From DASSTY01 sp035760645 (GTDB lineage Bacteria; Gemmatimonadota; Gemmatimonadetes; Gemmatimonadales; GWC2-71-9): a stretch of DNA of 9,268 nt. Shown here piece after piece: positions 1 through 7,553 of this stretch. The stretch's first letter is position 1. Each line of letters starts with the position of its first letter. The position numbers and the translations under genes are program-made. The DNA is taken from assembly GCA_035760645.1 (NCBI GenBank), contig DASTSO010000096.1, positions 1 to 9,268 on the forward strand, given 5' to 3'. Below the pieces are notes generated by a model. That model made no database searches and was not told the origin of the DNA. It saw only the letters and a list, made by a program, of their open reading frames with translations.

Positions 1-456
1 GTGGTCGTCGATCTGCATCTGCACGAAGGCGCGGTCGAAGTCGGCGCCCTTCTTCGCGCTGAGCTGGTCGAGCGCGGTCATCTGCTTGGCGGCCGCGTCG
101 GGCGGCGGCGCGGGGGTGACCTCCAGCGACTTGGCCAGGTCGTCGACCTGCTTGCGGTTGGCCTGGTGGTCCTGTGCGAGCATGTAGCCGAGGCGCTTGA
201 CGTCGGCCGACTGCCCGGCGCGCTGGGCGAGCTGCCCGGCCTGGACCTCCTCGTTGTCGGCCGCGTCGATCTTGCCCAGCGTGCTCGCCGCGGCCGCCTT
301 GGCGGGATTCGCGCCCGCGGTGCCGGCGAGCGACGCCGTGTCCTTCGCCCGGGCCGTCTCGCGGTTGCCCTGGTTCGCCTCCCGCCCGCTGCACGCGACG
401 CCCGCCAGCGCGAGCGCGGCCAGCACGATCGTCCCTCTCGTCGTCACCCGTCGCAT
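1..456 (-). CDS. DUF4142 predicted lipoprotein (3' end outside window)
   Basis: The 152 visible codons start at an ATG preceded by GGGAGG with a 4-base gap, and continue off the left edge. The N-terminus is a short signal peptide ending in GVAC (Cys22), a plausible though imperfect lipobox, followed by a low-complexity Ala/Gly linker. From about residue 60 the DUF4142 pattern appears: IDAADNEEVQAGQLA, then VKRLGYMLAQDHQAN (Asp96-His97), then FVQMQIDDH at the edge. DUF4142 is a predicted all-helical, ferritin-like exported domain with no firmly established biochemical role. This gene lies 29 bases after the stop of a second DUF4142 gene on the same strand, so the two are very likely co-transcribed and arose by duplication. 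The missing C-terminus prevents comparison of the tails. Family assignment is secure; function is unknown. Confidence 0.85.
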   Translation of the reverse strand, partial: MRRVTTRGTIVLAALALAGVACSGREANQGNRETARAKDTASLAGTAGANPAKAAAASTLGKIDAADNEEVQAGQLAQRAGQSADVKRLGYMLAQDHQANRKQVDDLAKSLEVTPAPPPDAAAKQMTALDQLSAKKGADFDRAFVQMQIDDH

Positions 457-485
457 CCGTCCTCCCGATCGGTTCCCTGGTCCGG

Positions 486-1247
486 CTAGCGGGACGTCGT
501 GTCCCGCATCGCCCCGCGCGTCGTATCGCGCATCCTGCCGCCCGTCGTGTCCGCCGTGCTGCCGCCCAGCCGGCGCTTCGTCGCCTCGGCGAGCTGGAGA
601 TGATGCTGCAGCGTCGGCAGCGTCTGGGCGACGAACGCCTTCACCTGGTTGTTCTCGACCTGCCCCTGCATCGCCTGCAGCGACTGGATGTTCTGCTGGT
701 GGTCGTCGATCTGCATCTGCACGTAGGCCAGGTCGAAGTTCTTCCCGGTGGCCTGCTTCAGCTGGTCGCCGGCCGCGGTCATCCGGGTGGTGGCCTCGGT
801 CGGCGGGATCGCGTTCACACCCGCCTGCTTGGCGAGCTGCTCGGCCTTCTTCAGGTTGGCCTGGTGGTCGCGCAGGAGGGTGGTGGCGAGCTGCTTCACG
901 GCGCTCGAATTCGAGCGCTGGAGGGCGAGCCGCGCGGTCTGGATCTCGAGCCGGTCGGCGGCGTCGATGGCGCCGACGGCGCGCCCGGCGGCGCTCACCT
1001 TGCCGACCGCCGGGCTGGTGCCCGTGCTGCCGGCGTTCGCGGCGTTGCGGCCGGCGGCGGCGGAGCCGGTGGTGTCGCCCCGGCGCTCGTTGCGGTAGAC
1101 GCTGTCGTAGGCGCCGCCCGTCACCGTGTTCTCGGACCGGGCGGTCTGACGCTCGCTGGCGTTGCGGCCGGAGTTGCACGCCGTTCCGACCAGCAGGGCC
1201 GATACCAGGGCCGGCGGAAGCAGCGCGATCGTGGTCAGTCGTGTCAT
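486..1247 (-). CDS. DUF4142 predicted lipoprotein, tandem paralogue
   Basis: This 253-residue protein starts at an ATG with a strong AGGGAGGG ribosome site 5 bases upstream. The signal peptide runs to about residue 23 and ends GTAC (Cys24), so export and lipidation are likely. Residues 25-90 are a Ser/Gly/Ala/Thr-rich linker. Residues about 91-227 form the DUF4142 helical domain, with DRLEIQTARLAL (98-109), LLRDHQAN (His128) and YVQMQIDDHQQNIQ (His183) as the family's recurrent acidic/His positions. The C-terminus, 233-253, is a short periodic tail with three DTT units eight residues apart. It sits upstream of the other DUF4142 gene and 155 bases after the kinase stop. It probably has its own promoter, because the gap carries repeated GTGCAC sites. 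Periplasmic or outer-membrane location is inferred; the function is not known. Confidence 0.9.
   Translation of the reverse strand: MTRLTTIALLPPALVSALLVGTACNSGRNASERQTARSENTVTGGAYDSVYRNERRGDTTGSAAAGRNAANAGSTGTSPAVGKVSAAGRAVGAIDAADRLEIQTARLALQRSNSSAVKQLATTLLRDHQANLKKAEQLAKQAGVNAIPPTEATTRMTAAGDQLKQATGKNFDLAYVQMQIDDHQQNIQSLQAMQGQVENNQVKAFVAQTLPTLQHHLQLAEATKRRLGGSTADTTGGRMRDTTRGAMRDTTSR
493..556 (-). repeat. Imperfect 24-bp tandem repeat in the 3' end of the second DUF4142 gene
   Basis: The octamer GTCGTGTC (one copy GTCGTATC) starts at 496, 520 and 544 on the plus strand, exactly 24 bases apart. On the coding strand each copy lies over a Asp-Thr-Thr unit, giving an eight-residue period after the DUF4142 domain. 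It looks like local slippage that lengthened a disordered tail. Confidence 0.7.
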
Positions 1248-1260
1248 GGGTCCCTCCCTT

Positions 1261-1300
1261 CCGAACCGTGCACCGGACCGGAGCCCGGACCGTGCACCGG
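1261..1300. repeat. Two 16-bp direct repeats with GTGCAC cores
   Basis: Positions 1261-1276 and 1285-1300 match at 15 of 16 bases (CCGAACCGTGCACCGG and CCGGACCGTGCACCGG). Each holds the palindrome GTGCAC, at 1268 and 1292. A third GTGCAC lies at 1340-1345, so the three cores are 24 and 48 bases apart. They sit between the kinase stop and the DUF4142 start, in the likely promoter or 5' leader, and may be binding sites for a regulator. No regulator is identified. Confidence 0.5.
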
Positions 1301-1333
1301 GCACCGTCGCGAGCCCGCGGCGGCGCGAACTCC

Positions 1334-1339
1334 AACTTA
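1334..1339 (-). promoter_or_regulatory. Weak candidate -10 element for the DUF4142 pair
   Basis: TAAGTT on the minus strand fits TANNNT and directly follows a GTGCAC core. No convincing -35 lies 16-18 bases upstream. If used, it gives a leader of about 80 bases containing the two 16-bp repeats. This is the only AT-rich hexamer in a 155-base GC-rich gap, which is the main reason to list it. Confidence 0.25.
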
Positions 1340-1402
1340 GTGCACGGCTGGCCACGTCCGACCGTGACGGATGACCCAAGGGAGAGGGGGATGGCGGGCC
1401 GG

Positions 1403-4400
1403 CTACACCTCCACCGCGTCGGGCTCGCCGTCGAGCACCTCGCGCACCTTGTGGGCGAGGCTGTCGGGGGAGAAGGGCTTGTGGAGGAAGCGGGCGCCCG
1501 CGTGGTCGAGTCCGCGGCGGAGGGCCTCGTTGTCGGTGTAGCCCGACATGAAGAGCAGCCGGGTCGCCGGGTGGCGCTCGGCCACCTTGGCGGCGAGCTC
1601 GCGCCCCCCCAGCTCGGGCATGACGACGTCGGTGAGGACGAGGGCGACCTGGTCGTCGGTGCCGGCCAGCGCCTCGAGCACCACCAGCGCCTCGCGGCCG
1701 TTGGCCGCCTCCCGCACCCGGTAGCCCTGCTCGGCGAGCACCCGGGAAGCGAGCGTGCGCACCGACTCCTCGTCCTCGACCACGAGCACGACCTCGTGCC
1801 CGCCGCGGGGCGCGTCCCGCGCCGCCGCGTCCGCGGCCGGCGCGCGCCGGGCGGCCCGTGGGAAGCAGAGCTTGAAGCTGGTCCCCTGCCCCGGCGCGCT
1901 GTCCACCCAGACGTAGCCGCCGAACTGGGTGACGATGCCGTAGACCGTGGCCAGGCCGAGCCCGCTGTTCTGGCTGGTGGGCTTGGTGGTGAAGAAGGGC
2001 TCGAAGATGTGCCGCCGCGTCTCGGCGTCCATGCCGACCCCGGTGTCGCTCACGGCGAGCAGGACGTACTCGCCCGCGGGGAGGTCGATGCCGACGGTGC
2101 GCAGCCCCTGGCCCTCGCCGAAGGTGACGTCGCGCGTCTCGATCGTCAGCCGGCCGCCCTCGGGCATCGCGTCGCGCGCGTTGAGGGCGAGGTTCATCAC
2201 GACCTGCTCGAGCTGGCCGCGGTCGGCCTCGACGCCGCCGAGCGCGGGGGCGAGATGGGTGACGAGCTGCACCCGTTCGCCGCCCAGCGGGCGGAGCATC
2301 CGCTCCATGTCGCCGATGACCTCGTTGAGGTCGAGCGTGTGGGTGGGCAGCGGCTGGCGGTGGCCGAAGGTGAGCAGCTGACGCGTCAGCGCCGAGGCGC
2401 GCTCGGCCGCCTTGCGGATCTCGTCGGCGTCGGCCCACCGCGGATCCTCGCGCTCGAGCGAGCCCAGCAGGAAGTCGCTGAAGCCGAGGATGATCATCAG
2501 CATGTTGTTGAAGTCGTGCGCCACGCCGCCGGCCAGCCGGCCGAGGGCCTCCATCTTCTGCGCCTGGCGCACCTGCTCCTCGGCCCGCCGCTGGGCGGTG
2601 AGGTCCTGCACGTTCATGGCGAAGTAGACCGGCCCGTCGGCCGCCTCGGTGAACGCCGCCAGGTCCACCTGCGCCGGGAACGCCGTGCCGTCGAGCCGCA
2701 GCAGCTCCGCCTCGAAGTCCACCCGCCCCGTGCGGCGCGCCGCCGCGAGCTGCTCGGCCACGGCGGCGCGCGAGCCCTCGGCCACCACCGCCGCGAGCGG
2801 CCGGCCCACCAGCTGCGCGACCGGGCTGCCGTGCATCTGCGCGAAGGCGGGGTTGGCCGCCTCGACCAGCGAGCCGTCGCCGCTCACGATCAGCACCCCC
2901 CAGCCCGCGTGCTCGAAGATCTGCGCCCAGCGCTGCAGCTCGGCCTCGGCGTCGATGCGCTGCCGCAGCTGGCGCTCGACGTCGCGATAGAGCTGCGCGT
3001 TGTCCACCGCGAGCGCGGCGCGCGCCGCGAGCTCCTCGGCGAGCGCGAGATCCTCGGCCGCCGGAGCCCGCGTCCGGCCGGTCGCCACGAACGACACGGC
3101 GCCGAGGGTGCGGCCGCGCGCCACCAGGGGCACGACGACCGACGAGCGGAGCCCGAGCCGGCGGAGCGTGTCGAGGTGCGCCGCGTCCACCGCCATGCCG
3201 CGCACGCGCGCCTCGTCGATCTCGGCGACGACCTCGGTGCGGCCGCTCTCGATCACCCGGCGCGCCGTGGCGCTCGAGCCGCGCGCGGGCGCGTAGCGCC
3301 GCAGGCGCTCGGCGAGCGGCTGGCGCGCCGGGTCGCGGTGCGTCGCGGCCACCCGCCGGATCTCGCCGCTCTCGTCGAGCAGGTCCACGACGCAGAGGTC
3401 GCAGAGGCGCTCGACGGCGAGCCGCGCGAGGCGCTCGAGCGTGGCCTCCACGTCGAGCGACGCGCTCAGCACCGCCCCCGCCTCGGCCATCACCCGCTCG
3501 CGCCGCTCGGCGCGGCGCTGCTCGGTGACCTCGCGCGCCACGCCGACCACGCCCGCCACCCGCCCGCGCGCCCCGGTGAGCGGGCCGAGCGAGACCTGCA
3601 TCAGGCGCACGCCGCCGGGCAGCGGCAGCGCCCACTCGTAGACCGCCGCCTCGCCGGCGAGCGCGCGGCGGAAGTGCTCGGCGTGCGCCCGTCCGGCGGC
3701 GGCCCCGAGGAGCTCGCCCACCCGCCGGCCGACCAGCCCGGCCGGATCGAGCCCCTCGCGCGCGAGCCAGCGGCCCGAGATGTGGACCAGGCGGCCGTCG
3801 CGGTCGAGCTCGAAGACGACGTCGTCGATCGACTGCACCAGCGTGCGGAACCGCTCCTCGCTCGCCCGGAGCGCCGCCTCGGCGCGCTTGCGCTTGGTGA
3901 TGTCGCGCGAGATGCCGACGACGCCGGCGGGCCGCCCGCTCGCGTCGCGGATGACGCCCTTCGTGGCGAGCAGCGTGCGGGAGTTCGCGTCGGTACCGCC
4001 CGGCTCCTCGAAGGTGCGCGTCACGCCCGCGGCGAGCACCTGCGCGTCGTGCCGCCGGTAGAGCTCGGCGAGGGCGGCCGGGAAGAGCTCGCGGTCGTCG
4101 CGCCCCACGATCGCGTCGGCCGGCAGGCCCATCGCGCGCGCGGCGACGGCGTTGACCAGGAGGTAGCGGCCGTCGAGGTCCTTCACGTAGATGCTGTCGC
4201 TCGTCGCGTCCACCACCGCGCGCAGCAGCTCGTGGCTCTCGCGCGCCCGCGCCTCGGCGCGCTTGCGCACGGTGACGTCCCGCGTGTAGCTCGCGAAGCC
4301 CTCGCGGGTCCGCGCCACGCGCGCGACGAACCAGCGGTCGAAGGCGGGGTAGTACTCCTCCACCTCCGCCGACCCGCCCTCGCGCGCCACCCGCATCGCC

Positions 4401-5035
4401 TCCCCGTAGACGGCCGACCGGTCGAGCCCGGGCAACACCTCCCAGACCACCCGGCCCAGCACGTCGGCGCGGGTGAGCCCGATGGCGCCGAGATAGCTCT
4501 CGGCCTTCTCGTTGAGGAAGGTGAAGCGCCACTCGGGATCGGTGGCGATGAAGATCTCGCCGACCCCGTCCAGGATCGCGGCGAGCCGCTCGTGCGCCTG
4601 CTCGGCGGCCCGGCGGGCCGCGTGCTCCTCGGCGAGCCGGCGCGCCGCTTCCGCGGCCGCGAGCCGGTCGGTGACGTCCTGCGCCATCCCCTGCAGCTCG
4701 ACCGCCTCGCCCGCCTCGTCCACGACTACCAGGCCGCGGGTGTGCAGGATGCGCTCCGTGCCGTCGGGCCGCACGAGGCGGAGGTCGAACTCGAACGGCG
4801 CGTGGTCGCGCACCGCCTGCTCGACGATCCGCAGCACGGCCGCGCGGTCGTCGGGGTGCATGTTCTCGAAGAGGAAGTCGAGGTCGATCGCGCGCGCGCC
4901 GGGGGCGAGCCCGTAGAGACGGAAGAGCTGGTCGGACCAGTGGATGGCACCGGTCCTGAGATTCCACTGCCAGCTGCCGAGCTGCGCGAGCTGCTCGGCC
5001 GTCGCCAGCAGCTCGCGCCGCGGCTCGTCGTGCAT
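1403..5035 (-). CDS. Hybrid sensor histidine kinase/response regulator (PAS x5, GAF, HisKA, HATPase, REC)
   Basis: This 1210-residue soluble sensor kinase has a fused C-terminal receiver. Approximate order: PAS 5-125, a coiled linker, PAS 145-255, PAS 265-380, PAS 388-502, GAF 515-680, PAS 695-812, HisKA with GGVAHDFNNM (phospho-acceptor His840), HATPase with N-box NLALNARDAM (Asn952), DTGVGMD (Asp997), FEPFFTTKP and SGLGLATVYG, then a receiver about 1075-1200 with VVEDEE, LTDVVMP (Asp1136), MSGYTD and LHKPF. All catalytic motifs are intact, so autophosphorylation and transfer to Asp1136 are expected. There is no membrane segment or signal peptide. No output regulator is adjacent, so the target is unknown. 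The frame is open to an ATG pair at 5098/5095, but that extension encodes only the pyrimidine-rich leader and begins right after a terminator hairpin. The 5035 ATG directly precedes the first PAS and has TAAGTT 7 bases upstream, suggesting a leaderless start. Confidence 0.93.
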   Translation of the reverse strand: MHDEPRRELLATAEQLAQLGSWQWNLRTGAIHWSDQLFRLYGLAPGARAIDLDFLFENMHPDDRAAVLRIVEQAVRDHAPFEFDLRLVRPDGTERILHTRGLVVVDEAGEAVELQGMAQDVTDRLAAAEAARRLAEEHAARRAAEQAHERLAAILDGVGEIFIATDPEWRFTFLNEKAESYLGAIGLTRADVLGRVVWEVLPGLDRSAVYGEAMRVAREGGSAEVEEYYPAFDRWFVARVARTREGFASYTRDVTVRKRAEARARESHELLRAVVDATSDSIYVKDLDGRYLLVNAVAARAMGLPADAIVGRDDRELFPAALAELYRRHDAQVLAAGVTRTFEEPGGTDANSRTLLATKGVIRDASGRPAGVVGISRDITKRKRAEAALRASEERFRTLVQSIDDVVFELDRDGRLVHISGRWLAREGLDPAGLVGRRVGELLGAAAGRAHAEHFRRALAGEAAVYEWALPLPGGVRLMQVSLGPLTGARGRVAGVVGVAREVTEQRRAERRERVMAEAGAVLSASLDVEATLERLARLAVERLCDLCVVDLLDESGEIRRVAATHRDPARQPLAERLRRYAPARGSSATARRVIESGRTEVVAEIDEARVRGMAVDAAHLDTLRRLGLRSSVVVPLVARGRTLGAVSFVATGRTRAPAAEDLALAEELAARAALAVDNAQLYRDVERQLRQRIDAEAELQRWAQIFEHAGWGVLIVSGDGSLVEAANPAFAQMHGSPVAQLVGRPLAAVVAEGSRAAVAEQLAAARRTGRVDFEAELLRLDGTAFPAQVDLAAFTEAADGPVYFAMNVQDLTAQRRAEEQVRQAQKMEALGRLAGGVAHDFNNMLMIILGFSDFLLGSLEREDPRWADADEIRKAAERASALTRQLLTFGHRQPLPTHTLDLNEVIGDMERMLRPLGGERVQLVTHLAPALGGVEADRGQLEQVVMNLALNARDAMPEGGRLTIETRDVTFGEGQGLRTVGIDLPAGEYVLLAVSDTGVGMDAETRRHIFEPFFTTKPTSQNSGLGLATVYGIVTQFGGYVWVDSAPGQGTSFKLCFPRAARRAPAADAAARDAPRGGHEVVLVVEDEESVRTLASRVLAEQGYRVREAANGREALVVLEALAGTDDQVALVLTDVVMPELGGRELAAKVAERHPATRLLFMSGYTDNEALRRGLDHAGARFLHKPFSPDSLAHKVREVLDGEPDAVEV

Positions 5036-5042
5036 GGGAGGG

Positions 5043-5048
5043 AACTTA
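5043..5048 (-). promoter_or_regulatory. Candidate -10 hexamer for a leaderless kinase mRNA
   Basis: TAAGTT on the minus strand is followed by exactly 7 bases (CCCTCCC) and then the kinase ATG at 5035. There is no purine-rich ribosome site, since those 7 bases are all pyrimidine. The layout TANNNT-N7-ATG puts the expected transcription start on the A of ATG. No good -35 is visible in the G-rich arm upstream. Confidence 0.4.
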
Positions 5049-5050
5049 AG

Positions 5051-5181
5051 GCGGAAGGGCGGGAGGGCAGAAGGGCGGGACGGCGGGAAACTCATCAAAC
5101 GCGCGAGCCTCCGGTGTGGTCACCGGAGGCTCGTCTTACATCGGGGCCCTCCCGCCGTCCCGCCTCTCCCGCCCTCCCGCC
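5051..5181. repeat. Opposed G-rich arms flanking a central hairpin
   Basis: The plus-strand stretch 5051-5087 holds six GGG runs separated by 1-5 bases. The stretch 5147-5178 holds six CCC runs, so it is G-rich on the other strand. The arms share GGCGGGACGGCGGG (5074-5087) and its exact reverse complement (5151-5164), placed almost symmetrically around the hairpin at 5104-5133. Each arm fits a G-quadruplex motif, on opposite strands. The composite fills nearly all of the gap between the transglycosylase stop and the kinase start, and may be an interspersed intergenic repeat. Confidence 0.6.
5104..5133 (-). terminator. Strong hairpin terminator after the transglycosylase gene
   Basis: The sequence holds a perfect 13-bp stem, CGAGCCTCCGGTG pairing with CACCGGAGGCTCG, with a 4-base loop. 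Read leftward it lies about 48 bases after the transglycosylase stop and is followed by a broken T-rich run (CGCGTTTGATGAGTTT). This fits an intrinsic terminator, though the T-tract is interrupted. It separates the transglycosylase transcript from the kinase gene. Confidence 0.7.
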
Positions 5182-7553
5182 TACCGCCCCGCCGTCCGCA
5201 CCTCCGGCCACTGGTACAGCGCACCGTAGAGATCGCGGTTGCGGGCGATGATGCGGACGTAGTCGCGGGTCTCGACGTAGGGGATCCGCTCGGCGAAGAG
5301 CTCGGGATCCTCGACGCCCTGGCGCGTCTTCCAGCGCTCGACGCGCGTGGCGCCGGCGTTGTAGGCCGCGAGGATGTAGGCCGGCTCCGCGTAGCGGCCG
5401 GCGAGCTCCCGCAGGTGTCGGGTGCCCAGCTCGAGACTGACGTCGGGCTGGTAGAGCAGCACCGGATCCCAGAGCGGGAAGCCCGCGGCGCGCGCGAGCC
5501 CGCGCCCGACCTCGGGCATGAGCTGCATCAGCCCGCGCGCGCCGGCGCCGCTCGTCGCCGCGGGATCGAAGAGCGACTCCTGGCGGATGAGCGCGGCGAC
5601 GAACACGGGGTCGAGGCCCTGGTCGGCGGCGTCGGCGATCAGCGCCTCCTGGCGCACGACCGGATAGATGAGCCGATAGGTGCGCGCGTCCCGCGGGGCA
5701 CCGCGCTCGAGCGCCCGGCGCGCGAGCTGGATGCCCTGCGAGGCGAGCCCGCGCTCGCGGAAGCGGTCGGCGGTGGCGAGGAGCCGCTCGGCGGCGCCGG
5801 CCGTGGTGTCCTGCTGTGCCGCGCGCGCGGCCGCGGCGTACTCGAGGCGCGCCTCGGCGTCGAGGCCCAGCCGCTCGAGCAGCGCGGCGCGCGCCATGGC
5901 GCTGTCGAGCGCGGGCACGGTGGCGAACGTGTCGGGCGCGGCGGCCGGCGTCCAGGGCGCGAGGCCCAACCGCCGGGCGCTCGCCGCGGCGTAGTAGGAG
6001 AGCGGATCGCGGTTCAGCACCTCGCGCCACGCCGCGCGCGCCGCCGCCGTGTCGCCCTGGGCGAAGCGGGCGCGGCCGTACCAGTAGCGCCCCGCCAGCG
6101 CCTCGCCCCCGCTCCCCCAGCGCGTGGCGACCGAGTCGAACTCGCGCGCGGCGGTCGTGTCGCCCGCGGCGTAGCCGATGACGGCCGCGCGGAAGAGGGC
6201 GAGCTGCGCCTGCCGGCTCGACGGGTAGCGCCGCACCAGCTCGAGCAGGAGCGCGCGCGCGCCGGCCTCGTCCTGCGCGTCGGTGGCGAGGTCGGCCCGC
6301 AGATAGAGCGCGATCGAGGCCGACTCGGTATCACCCGGGAAGGTGGTGTCGATGGCCCGGAGCGCCGTGAGCCCGTCGGCCGTCTGACCCGCGCGCACGA
6401 ACGCCCGCGCCCGGGCGTAGGCCGCGGCGGGGGCGAGGGTGTCGGTCGCGGGGATCCGGGCGTACTGCTTCGCCGCGTCGGCGTAGCGGCCCAGCCGGAA
6501 GAGGACGCCGGCGTAGGTGTACCGCTCGGGCACCTTGGCGAGCCCGGCGTCGAGCGCGCGCTCGAAGGCCGTCGCGGCGCGCGCGAGCGGTCCGCCCTGC
6601 GCCGCCGAGCGGGCGATGAGCAACTCCTCGGCCGGCGTGAGCGGCGCGAAGGCGCTGTCGAGGAGCTGGGTGGCGACGCGCGCGTCGCCGGTGCCGGGCC
6701 GCTCGCGCACCATCGCGGCGAGGCGCCAGCGCACCGAGGCGCGCGCCGCGGTGTCGGCGCCGGCGCCGGCGAGCGCCATCCGCAGCGCCGAGGCCTGGGC
6801 GTCGGGCAGCGCCAGGTAGGCCCGCTCCGCGCCGGCGTAATCCTTCGCCTGCTCGCGCGCCTTCGCGTCGGTCCAGCCGATGCGGGCCTGCGCCGCCGGG
6901 AGCGCCACCTGCGCGAGGAGCGCGCCCCGGCGCCCCGCGTCGTCGGTCGCGCCGGCGGCGCGGAGCCGGAGCCAGTCGGTCGCTTCGGGCAGGAGCTCGG
7001 CGGCGCGGGCCCAGGCCGCCGCCGCGCTGTCGCGCTGGCCCAGACCCTCGAAGGCGCGCGCCTCGAGGACCAGCCGCTCGCCGAGCATCTCGCCCGCGGG
7101 CGCGTCCCGGCCGGCGCCGCGCGCGGCGGCCGCGACGGCGGCGCGCGCGTGCACCAGCGCGATCTCGTTGGCGCCGCGCCCGAGCGCCGCGGCGGCGAGC
7201 AGCCGGCGCGCCTCGCCCTGGAAGAGCGAGTCCTTCCAGGTCACTCCGTCCAGCAGGCGGGTCACTTCGTCCCAGCCGTTCCAGCGGCTCGCGGCGGTGG
7301 CGGCGAGCAGCAGCGCCTCGGGGGTGCGCCGGGTGGAGTCCTCGAGCGCGGGGGCGAGCATCCGGCTCGCGCGCCACGGCCGCCCCTGCGCGAGCGCGTC
7401 GCCCGCGGCGGCGACGGTACTGTCGCCGGGGTGGGCGAGGGCGGAGTCGGCCGAGAGCGGCAGGGCGGGCGAGGGACGGCAGCCGAGGACCACGAGGAGC
7501 GCGGCGGCGGCGGCGACGGAGACGCTGGAGCGGAGTGCGGTAGGCTTCTTCAC
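5181..7553 (-). CDS. slt: Lipid-anchored Slt70-type soluble lytic murein transglycosylase (GH23)
   Basis: It cleaves the MurNAc-GlcNAc bond in peptidoglycan, forming 1,6-anhydro ends. The roughly 790-residue protein begins with a signal peptide ending LVVLGC (Cys25), a good lipobox, so it is probably membrane-anchored rather than soluble. Residues about 35-610 are an Ala-rich helical superhelix resembling the U-domain/TPR solenoid of Slt70. The segment with LSYYAAASARRLGL matches the linker domain. The catalytic domain starts near 640: LIRQESLFDP (Glu659, the general acid/base), GARGLMQLMP, AAYNAG and ERIPYVETRDYV, all GH23 Slt signatures. It is longer than E. coli Slt (about 645 residues) through a larger solenoid. 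The start is uncertain: GTG at 7553 gives MKKPTALRSS before the hydrophobic core, GTG at 7559 adds two residues, and neither has a clear ribosome site. The frame is open to 7823 but encodes no recognisable protein there. Confidence 0.9.
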   Translation of the reverse strand: MKKPTALRSSVSVAAAAALLVVLGCRPSPALPLSADSALAHPGDSTVAAAGDALAQGRPWRASRMLAPALEDSTRRTPEALLLAATAASRWNGWDEVTRLLDGVTWKDSLFQGEARRLLAAAALGRGANEIALVHARAAVAAAARGAGRDAPAGEMLGERLVLEARAFEGLGQRDSAAAAWARAAELLPEATDWLRLRAAGATDDAGRRGALLAQVALPAAQARIGWTDAKAREQAKDYAGAERAYLALPDAQASALRMALAGAGADTAARASVRWRLAAMVRERPGTGDARVATQLLDSAFAPLTPAEELLIARSAAQGGPLARAATAFERALDAGLAKVPERYTYAGVLFRLGRYADAAKQYARIPATDTLAPAAAYARARAFVRAGQTADGLTALRAIDTTFPGDTESASIALYLRADLATDAQDEAGARALLLELVRRYPSSRQAQLALFRAAVIGYAAGDTTAAREFDSVATRWGSGGEALAGRYWYGRARFAQGDTAAARAAWREVLNRDPLSYYAAASARRLGLAPWTPAAAPDTFATVPALDSAMARAALLERLGLDAEARLEYAAAARAAQQDTTAGAAERLLATADRFRERGLASQGIQLARRALERGAPRDARTYRLIYPVVRQEALIADAADQGLDPVFVAALIRQESLFDPAATSGAGARGLMQLMPEVGRGLARAAGFPLWDPVLLYQPDVSLELGTRHLRELAGRYAEPAYILAAYNAGATRVERWKTRQGVEDPELFAERIPYVETRDYVRIIARNRDLYGALYQWPEVRTAGR

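Noticed and set aside
486..4967. A minus-strand frame of about 1490 codons joining a kinase-overlapping stretch to the DUF4142 protein.
   Set aside because: Only the last 253 codons, from the ATG at 1247 with a ribosome site, resemble a protein. The rest is an out-of-frame reading of the kinase gene.
5036..5098. Kinase start at the upstream ATG pair (5098/5095).
   Set aside because: The extra 21 residues are a translation of the pyrimidine-rich arm and begin in the T-rich tail of a terminator hairpin. The 5035 ATG abuts the first PAS domain.
197..5251. A plus-strand open frame of about 1680 codons antisense to the kinase.
   Set aside because: It is rich in Arg, Ala, Gly, Leu and His with no domain pattern, and mirrors the kinase codons. 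Very high GC removes stop codons from opposite frames. The kinase frame holds all the recognisable motifs.
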